From Aquilaria yunnanensis (lineage: Eukaryota; Streptophyta; Magnoliopsida; Malvales; Thymelaeaceae): a DNA stretch of 64,000 nucleotides. The notes beneath the pieces were generated by a model, which made no database searches, had not been told where the DNA came from, and was given only the letters and a program-made list of their open reading frames with translations. The stretch covers positions 58,092,501 to 58,156,500 of the forward strand of contig CM077596.1 in the NCBI GenBank assembly GCA_039654915.1. The letters are read 5' to 3'. Positions 56,520 to 64,000 of the stretch are shown one piece after another. Each line of letters starts with the position of its first letter. Within the stretch, counting starts at the first letter, position 1. Position numbers and translations under genes: made by a program.

Positions 56520-58330
56520 AACAAGCGCTTCAAAATCGAATCCCAACAAGATCGAATATGATTTTAAGATTCTTATCCAGAGTTCTTTGTGTCCACTTTG
56601 CAACAACAATATAGAGGACAGGAGCCATGTCCTGGTGAGATGTAATCAAGTGTAGAAGGTTTGTTGTATGTGTTGGGTTTCGGGAGCCAAACAACGCAGC
56701 GGAATTTAACCGAAACCCTCAAGAATCCAAGTGAAACGGGGTAAACCGGGTGTTCGAAAATTTCATACCTAATTTTCGGTTGAGATCTCTCACTCAACTG
56801 TAGAGTCGAATCACAAAACCTGAACAGTTGACGTGTTCAGGTTCTCTATTGTATCCACACGAGCCTCTCGGGATCACCACGCTTCCACCACATCTCGGCA
56901 GATGCGTTTCTCTTGCGCTCGCAGTGCTAGCTTGCGTCCTCTAAGGAATTGCAAGAGAAGAGTGCGGCTGTTCTTTTGGGAGGCCAGGGCAATGAGACCT
57001 ACGAATTTCTCACTTAAAAGTTGTATTTATAGTGAGACTCAACTTCCAGGCCTAATGGGTTTCAAAGCCCTAATCCAATTAGGATTTAATTTCGGGCTTA
57101 ATAATGGTTCAACTCCTTGGCCCATTGTTAATACGAAATTAAAGTGAAACTATAACCCAAATAATTAGCCCATGCACTCTAATGATCCAAATAGCTCTAT
57201 GTGTGCGACCCAATAGGCTCTTGCGATGTTGGCAATGATCATAAATCACATTTATGATCATAAGCAATGAGCGGTGTCTAGCAACACATCATTGCTACCC
57301 AAGTGACAAGATTGTCGGTGAATCGACTAAACCTTTATGATCATCATCGATATATGCCATTGTCCCTTTGTCCAAGATATCAAGACTAAGCACGAGACAT
57401 GGAATGTGTTACTCTCGTATAGCCCAATCTTTGGTTTCTTGATTACCGAGTAGACCAACTTAAACTGACGACATTGATATCATATATCAACTCATCGGAG
57501 CATGGCCATGCATTTTCTAAGTCTCACTCTATCAAGGGGCCCGAAGATATCACTCCCGTTACATAGGAGGGACAAATCCCATCTTGATCATACAAATCCC
57601 TCCGCATGATATGTGACATACCCAATGACCTCCTTCAAGTTCACTCAGTTACGAGCAACAAAGGAAAGTATCAAAGTATGTGACTCACATGTAGGGAACC
57701 TTGATGATCTTAGGTCGAAGGACTACATATACCATGATCACTATGAGAATCACTTATGACACTCATATAACGATCCATGAAGTGTTCTCATGGTGGGTCG
57801 GTCCAGTACACAAGTTCTCCAACTTGTACCCATATGTAGACTACATATCTCATATTAGTCTCCACATATGCTAGTCATTATGTATTATTGCAACCCGCTC
57901 CACAATAATACTAGACTAGGGACGTTTAAGAATATCATTATTCTAGGGTTACAATTGTGTTTATTACGTTACGCAGAAAGAAAACAACAAACAAAATTGC
58001 TGGATTAATGCCTCAATAAAATATCATGACTTAATGTGCAAAAATACAATCATCTCATGATTGGCTTTTTGGGCACAACACTAACAGTATGTTCTATAGT
58101 ATGGCTGGTGGCAGGCAAGGGTACCAGCCGACCTTAAGTTATTAGAAATTTAAACCTTCAAATTGGTGTCATATATAAAGAAGGTGCAATCCGATGCTTG
58201 GGCAACCATTCTCAACATCATAACTTAGACAGTGTGAAAAAGGAGAAATGAAATAATTTTTAGATCTAAGGAATTTCAAGCAGAAAATATCTTTCATTTT
58301 ATTCAACCAGTTTCTTTTTTTTGGATTGTA
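56520..58330 (+). pseudogene. LINE zinc-knuckle (zf-RVT) fragment, split by a solo LTR
   Basis: The plus strand reads LQNRIPTRSNM near 56527-56562, then after a frameshift NNNIEDRSHVLVRCNQV (about 56605-56655). This matches the C-x-x-C ... E-x-x-x-H-x-x-x-x-C knuckle in the C-terminal part of plant LINE proteins. Beyond the insertion at 56671-58086 the reading continues with DAWATILNIIT and TVWKRRNEIIF, like the W-x-I-W-K-x-R-N-x-x-I-F motif that normally follows. Only the C-terminal part of the element remains. Confidence 0.7.
56671..58086. mobile_element. Solo LTR, 1416 bp
   Basis: Starts TGTTGGGTTTCGGGAGCC and ends GGGCACAACACTAACA, i.e. TG...CA. GTATG flanks both sides (56666-56670 and 58087-58091), a perfect 5-bp target duplication. 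A TATTTATA at 57024-57031 may be its promoter. No gag, pol or primer site is present. The open frame 56833-57147 lies within it and is not a recognised protein. The insertion splits the LINE zinc-knuckle reading described above. Confidence 0.88.
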
Positions 58331-58349
58331 AACATATGTGACAAATTTT

Positions 58350-61330
58350 TTTTGGGTGAGCAGAAAATAGAATAATAAAAGTTAAGAAGAGATGGAAGAA
58401 GCAATCTGATGAGCTGCTTGAACCCTATGACAAGGAGCCACAAGAATCGTGCACCGAGGGAAAGAGTCCAGTTGACTTTTGATCCATTGAACAAACTGTG
58501 AAGTAGTATTCAGAAGATTCAATTGCCCAAGAATTGCTGAAAGAGCGTGGAAGCAATCAATTAATATCGTCAGCCAAGATATATAAAGATCCAAAGCAAG
58601 AGAGAGAGCACACCAAGAATTACGTGCAACTTCGCTTCAAACACTGAAGTACAGGTTAGAATAAAGATTCATCTACACAATCTCAGAAGAGCAATGATTA
58701 TAAGCCAAACCCAACCTGTAACCCCGAAACTTGTAGATTGGTGCTAAGCCTCATTAGTAAGAAAAATTTTTGGCCGGATTCTGAAACATTGTTGTATATT
58801 ATAACCCTAAGTGCCACAAATGAAAGGGGGAGGGTTGTGTGAAATTTAGAGAAGCAAAGCTAGTAGTCTCTAGCCAAGCAAAATTGACCAAAGATATCAT
58901 TTCGTTTGACAATAAGGGATTGAATATGAAACAATGCATTACAGAAAATGCACTCATTTCATTCAATCTAAATAATCCATAAAATGGAAAAAATAAAATC
59001 CAAACATTCTTGGGAGGCCGATTTATAAGTATGTAGGAGTGTGGCAAACCAATTCTCGAAGCTTAGATCTCAATCAATAACAGCCGTGTAGAAAGACCCT
59101 AAATGTTCTAAGAATTGGGGCAATCCAAAAATAAGTGGAATTTGGTCTTCAGTGAACAATGGCAGTGGAAGCAAGTTAGGTCTTGTAAGTCACCATAAAT
59201 TGCAAGATTGTCCGCCATTGGGAGAGCATTGGACAAGGACTTCCAAAAAAAATTTTAAAATTTCTAATGAATATGCATTGCCCATAAATGCTTAGGGGCA
59301 AATGAGAAGTGCTGGTGTAGAGGTGATCGGATAGCCGTACCTGTAGTATTAAGAAAATCATATGATTTCTTTCTCATTTCCATGTTGTAACATTGTTTAA
59401 TTGTAAATGATCCCGCAGAAGCCCCTACCTATGTAATTGTGTCTAAACCTTTTTGTAGACAATGAGGGTCGAGGGCCAGAATAAGATCTGCTATTTGAAT
59501 AGGGAATAAACTGCACAAGATTGGCTTATGCCATTAGTTTGTACTCGGAGCAATAAGAGTAGAGACCTGAAAGGGAGAATCATGATGATGATCTAGGGAA
59601 AGCATGTAGAGGTGGGCTAGAGGGATTTTCGGGATCCATGCATCATCCCAGACCTCAATGGATATACCATCCCCAATAATCCACTAATAATGATTCTGAA
59701 TAAATTCACGGCTATATAGTAAACTATGCCAAATAAGGGAGAAGTTTTCACTTTTCTCAGAATGACAAATTGAGTTGAAGAAAGCATATTTTGCCATCAA
59801 AACTTGATAAACTAATCTATCACTACTGCTTGTGAAAATTTTCCAAAACATTTTGGCTTGGAGGACTTAATTGAACAACCTGAGGTCTTTAATACCCAAG
59901 TTTCCCAAACCCTTAAGAAGCATAAGAAGACCCGATGTCTCATGTGAGTTTTTTTTTTTCGGGAAACCCAAACAACCATAATTTAACAAATTGTTTGGAC
60001 AATCAATCAAAAAGGGTTACCAAGTCTTTAAATAAAGACATAACATATAGAAAAAGCATTGAAGGGTTGATTGGATTAATATAAGTCGCCTCATAGGATT
60101 AAGAAACCTTCCTTTCCAACCTTCCAATTGTTACCGAATCTTGTCAGCTAGGAATTGATATGAAGTGTTGCATGATAAATCTTGGGGAAATAGAAGGCCT
60201 AGACAATAAAGTATGCCATTGTTGACTTGGAGGGGAATAATATCAAGTATTTCAATTTTTTTAGCGGGAGATATATTATAACTAAACATCCATTCCGACT
60301 TCTAGTAGTTAATGTATTATCCTACAACCAATGAATAATCTCGTAAAGTTTATTTAAGAGCCTGCACACTACAGACATTCGTTTATGGAATTATGATACA
60401 GTCATCAACAAAGAATAAATGTGTTATTTCATGGCCATTTTTGCTAGCTTTGAGGCCCTTTAGAAGATGTGACCTTTGCTATTTTTAAAAATGACTAGAC
60501 AAGGCTTCAGCACACAATATGAGGATGTACAGTGACAAAGGGCCACGCTGACAAATATCCGTAGTAGGTGAAAACCATTCTATAGTACAGCCATTTGCAA
60601 AGACTAAATAAGAAACTGTTAAGGTATATTGCATAATCAAATGGACCTTTTTGTAAAGGAACTTCATAACTCTTAAAAACATTCTCAATAAAAGACCATT
60701 GGAGGCTATCATATGCCTTTTGAATGTATAACTTAATGATAGCTTTGTCACCTCAGTCTATTGAGTTTGGAGAAGTATGATTAAACGCATGTAAGACTTC
60801 ATGCGCAATGATGATATTGTCTTGAATATTTCTCCTTGGAATAAAAGCATTTTAGAAATGAGAAACTAAACTATCTAAGACCAGTTTTAACCAATTAACC
60901 ATAGCCTTTCCTATAATTATGTAAAGCGTATTGCAAAGACTAATAGGGCGTAAGTCATCAATAGTTTGAACATGATTAGTTTTAAGGGGCAAGGTTATAA
61001 AAGTACGATTGACTTGTTTTAGGAGAAAACTGCCATTAAGTAATAAGAGAGCAGCTTGAGTGACTTCTTTTCCCATGGTTCCCCAAAACCTTTTAAAATT
61101 GTAGGTTGAAACCATTTGAGCCCAAAGCCTTTAGGTTCCCTTAATAAAAAAGGGCTTTTTCTAATTGTTCTTGGTTTGCATAGTATCATAATCCAATTTT
61201 GGCAATAACTAACTCGTTAGGTTGAACAAATGGTATAGAGTTTGTCTAGGGCCCTAGTGGTAATCTCTCTTTTGACCTTTCTTTATTATTAGTAATAAAA
61301 TTTATCTTTTGCATTTAAAAAATCAAAGTA
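58350..61330 (-). pseudogene. LINE ORF2 remnant, 5'-truncated
   Basis: On the minus strand from 61330 downward: a pre-RT segment (EQLEKALF-like) at about 61150-61330, then RT with TFITLPLKTNHVQTIDDLRP and ISLCNTLYIIIGKAMVNWLK (about 60870-61010), and FSPTTDICQRGPLSLYILIL (about 60490-60585, the G-I-R-Q-G-D-P-L-S-P-Y-L-F motif). A zinc knuckle follows at about 59100-59230 (ADNLAIYGDLQDLTCFHC, then FHLFLDCPN), and an RNase H tail at 58382-58594 (RCTILVAPCHRVQAAHQIAS). Stops and frameshifts show it is dead. The endonuclease domain is missing. Confidence 0.85.
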
Positions 61331-62560
61331 ACTACCATAAGAAGTATATACTAACATGGATATCCATAATATAAATTGTTGATGGAGAATGAGTAAGTTG
61401 TGTTATTTTTTAATACTCAAAATCATCATTACAAGACAAGGTAAAGATACTATTTTGTTGGGCTATGTATGGAAAAAGCTTCATCATTTCTCGCACTAAG
61501 TATTTACTAATAATTGAGTATCTAATTAATGCTTAAATCATTTTAAGTTAAAGAAGGAAAGTTTGGGTTAAACTTTAATTCTAAATTAATTAAAATTTAA
61601 GTTAAAGAAGGAAAATTATAATCAAATTGGACATGATTGAAAGTCAGGAGACATGAGATTGTACATATATATGTAAATACACATATATAACACCATTTAA
61701 AGACTAATGGTTCTCTGCCATTTGCATGTTTTTAAAAAACAGGATGAGGCGAAAAACTAGGGGCAAAAACAGGCAATTGCAAGAAGTTATCCCCTTTTCA
61801 CACAAACGCCTTAAAAGAAACCAGAGGGAACTTTAAACCCTCAATTTGCCTCCCCATTCATTTCTCTGCTTTTTTTGGTGTTTCTTGATCATTCCTCGAA
61901 CGATGCCTAGGATGCCGTCAGCGTTCACCGCCACCATCACCATTCGTGAAGCCGTTCGTCGTCTGAAGCCCTTCTGAAGCCACTATTCATCACGCAATTA
62001 AGAAGAAGAAATGTGTCATCACCTCCTAATCCACTAATAGGACTTGCGATCGGAGAAGATGTGGTCTGAGTTTGCAATTTTGGGGCTGATCTATTAACTA
62101 TTTGTATGTTTTGATGATTGCCTTATTTGAAACGGTTAAGGGGTTGACTATTAATATTTGGATGTTGGTGATTTGTATGTGCGATTGTATTGTTTAGAAG
62201 GAATTGTGTGATTGGTATGTGGGTATGTAAAGCGTGTATATGGGTATGATTGATTTGTATGGTCTGGTTGTTTTTTTGTTTGGTATGGTTGAAGCCATGC
62301 ATATGCGTTAGTTGGTTCATGGGTGTGTGCGACGTATGTCTGTATGTTCGGTTTGTGTTGTTCCATGGACTAAGTTAATTTTGATGTAGGTGAGCAATGA
62401 TGTTTAATTATGGTTATCTGTTATATTGTTCCATGATGTAATTGTGGATTTGTGTTTTATATGTGTGATTTGTATGTCTGTATCTACGATTTGTGTTTTA
62501 TATTGAAAAATAACATGAATTAGTACATATGTATACTACTGGTTTTTATATATATGTTTT
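61331..62560. other. No gene recognised
   Basis: AT-rich, except for a GC-richer patch at 61850-62060 with short frames that match nothing I know. AAGTTAAAGAAGGAAA is repeated at about 61547 and 61592. From 62100 the plus strand becomes rich in TGTATG/GGTATG words, leading into the minisatellite that follows. Confidence 0.45.
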
Positions 62561-62562
62561 GG

Positions 62563-63060
62563 ATTTATAAAGAGCACAAATATATATGTATTTTTCAAGG
62601 ACTTATATGTATGTTCTGGTTTGTAAAGAACATAGGTATATATTTGTATGCTTTTGATGTTTATTTGTATGCTTCTGTGTTTGTAAAAACACAAATATAT
62701 ATGTATGCTTTTGGACTTTATATGCATGCTTCGAGTTTTGTAAAGAATACAAATATATATGTACATGTTTGGGGTTTATATGTATGCTCCTGGGTCTGTA
62801 AAAACAAAAATATACATGTATACTTTTGGATTTTATATGTATGCTTCTAATTTTTTAAAGAACAAAGATACATATGTATATTTATGTGTGTGTGTGTGTG
62901 GATTTTATTTGCATGATTCCAGTTTGTAAAAGACACACACACACATACACATACACACACACATGTATGTATGTATGTATGTATGTATGTTTCTTAGTTT
63001 TATTTGTATGATTATGGGTTTTATTTGTATGCTTCTGAGCTTTGTGTGTATGCTTCTGGT
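62563..63060. repeat. Minisatellite, period about 58 bp, with embedded microsatellites
   Basis: About seven units follow the pattern TTTGTAAAGAACACAAATAT, then ATGTATGCTTTTGGA, then TTTATATGTATGCTTCTG. Embedded runs are (TG)n at about 62885-62900, (AC)n at 62934-62962 and (ATGT)n at 62963-62990. Open frames exist on both strands (62536-62766 minus, 62554-62850 plus) because the unit lacks stops in those frames. Both translations are repetitive and not evidence of a gene. Confidence 0.85.
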
Positions 63061-63315
63061 TTTGTATGAGTTTTGAGTCTTAAGTTTTTGTATTGTATTA
63101 AAGTAGAAATGAGTTGTGTAAAATTGAGATTTATTTATACGATACTACAAACTATTTGTGTAGAACTAAGTAATTTTTTTGGAACATAATGTGTAGATAT
63201 TGCAATGAAATGTAAGAATGCCTATGTAAGATACCTTTTATAAGCGATGATGCAAAAGGATTAGAGTGATGATGAATCTGGAAACAATGTGGGAAATGTA
63301 TGAAGCTGAGCAAGA

Positions 63316-63535
63316 TATGTGTTAAGCTAGAAGTGAATTATATTAATCTGTATGAGATATGTGTTAAACTTGATGCTAAACGATTAAACTAGAAGTTAAA
63401 TGTATTATACTATGTGAGATATGTGTTAAGTAAAATGTATTAAATTGTATGAGATATGCATTAAACTGAAAGTGAATTGTATTAAACTATATGGGCTATT
63501 TATTAGACTATACGTGAAATGTATTAATCTGCGTG
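63316..63535. repeat. Degenerate tandem repeat, AGATATGTGTTAAACT type
   Basis: Four to five irregular units combine GAGATATGTGTTAA, CTAGAAGTGAATTGTATTA and AACTGTAT. Spacing varies between about 35 and 70 bp, so the array is old or built from shorter words. Non-coding. Confidence 0.6.
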
Positions 63536-64000
63536 GCAAAACCATCATAAGAGCAAATGACATATTATACAAAAAAAATTCTATTATACGAAATCAAATA
63601 TTTATAAAATTATTTTAAATAATTACCATATTTATCATATTTTCTTTATTTTTTTAGTTAAGATTGTTTTTTCAAACAAATTCAAATTCATAAAGTTTCT
63701 ATAATAAAACTATTAATGTTTGGACAATTGAGGGAGAAAAAAAAGAGAAAGAAAACATAAATCTATTGCAACTTACAAACAAGAAAAAAAAAATGAAGAC
63801 ATGTAATTAAATAAATAAGAAAACATTTAAAACTAAATTTTCATAACTAAAAATTTTAAATGCAGTTAATATATTAATTAAAACCCAATCAAATCTTCCA
63901 TCTTAGCAAACATAACTACCATAAATGATCAAAATCAAATGAAAACTTTCCTCCTAATGCCATCAAGTATATGCATATGCACATATGTGCATTTTAGAAT
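63536..64000. other. AT-rich end of window, nothing recognised
   Basis: Very AT-rich sequence with short A and T runs. No element end, gene or RNA was identified. Confidence 0.5.

Noticed and set aside
62554..62850. 98-residue cysteine- and tyrosine-rich repetitive protein
   Set aside because: It is explained by a 58-bp minisatellite with no stop in that frame; the opposite strand is open too.
1..64000. CRISPR arrays, operons, rRNA or organellar insertions
   Set aside because: No evenly spaced identical repeats, no bacterial gene structure, and no stretch recognisable as rRNA or organelle genes.

Overview
The window reads as nuclear DNA of a flowering plant, most likely a eudicot. It has two spliced-plant-type genes with clear plant homologues, AT-rich intergenic DNA, and many plant transposable-element remnants (Ty3/gypsy, LINE, hAT, CACTA, Mutator-like, Stowaway). 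No prokaryotic, organellar, CRISPR or rRNA signal was seen. I cannot name the species.

Two protein-coding genes appear intact. (1) An intronless minus-strand gene at 1478-3079 encodes a chloroplast-targeted class I phospholipase A1 of the PLA1-Ibeta2 type, with a complete GHSLG Ser/Asp/His triad. (2) A 14-exon plus-strand gene, coding span 39015-46963, encodes a Polycomb PRC2 subunit of the VEFS-box family. It matches VERNALIZATION2 (VRN2) rather than EMF2. All 13 coding introns can be phased and the model gives about 422-436 residues. The predicted protein starts Met-Cys, the feature that makes Arabidopsis VRN2 an oxygen-sensing N-degron substrate. As I recall them, the Arabidopsis counterparts At4g16820 and At4g16845 lie close together, so this pair looks like conserved microsynteny pushed apart by about 35 kb of transposons.

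Layout. 1-3.1 kb: flank and PLA1. 3.7-4.3 kb: a 303-bp tandem duplication. 6.1-15.2 kb: a row of non-autonomous elements, several with recognisable target-site duplications (a GTTATCAAAC-TIR element, a CACTA element, a hAT MITE, a short non-coding LTR element, a palindrome-rich MITE, a Mutator-like MITE). 17.1-17.7 kb: a degenerate tandem array. 18.8-28.4 kb: a decayed Tat-type Ty3/gypsy element with gag-pol on the minus strand and a 3' antisense ORF on the plus strand, carrying Mutator-like and hAT insertions. 28.4-30.4 kb: the LTR and gag start of an Athila-like element that cuts off the Tat gag. 31.3-38.3 kb: a long plus-strand LINE split by a 2.95-kb solo LTR and ending in an A-rich tail beside the VRN2 promoter. 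38.3-47.3 kb: VRN2. 47.9-56.2 kb: Stowaway-like MITEs, two LTR-like blocks and a hAT MITE. 56.5-61.3 kb: two LINE remnants meeting tail to tail, one carrying a solo LTR. 62.5-63.5 kb: minisatellites and microsatellites.

I found no convincing wholly new system. The most informative items are the VRN2 N-terminus (Met-Cys start, 5' UTR intron, two-codon uORF and a possible relic of the EMF2-like N-terminus), the PLA1-VRN2 synteny, and the nested transposon stack, whose order of insertion can be read from target-site duplications.
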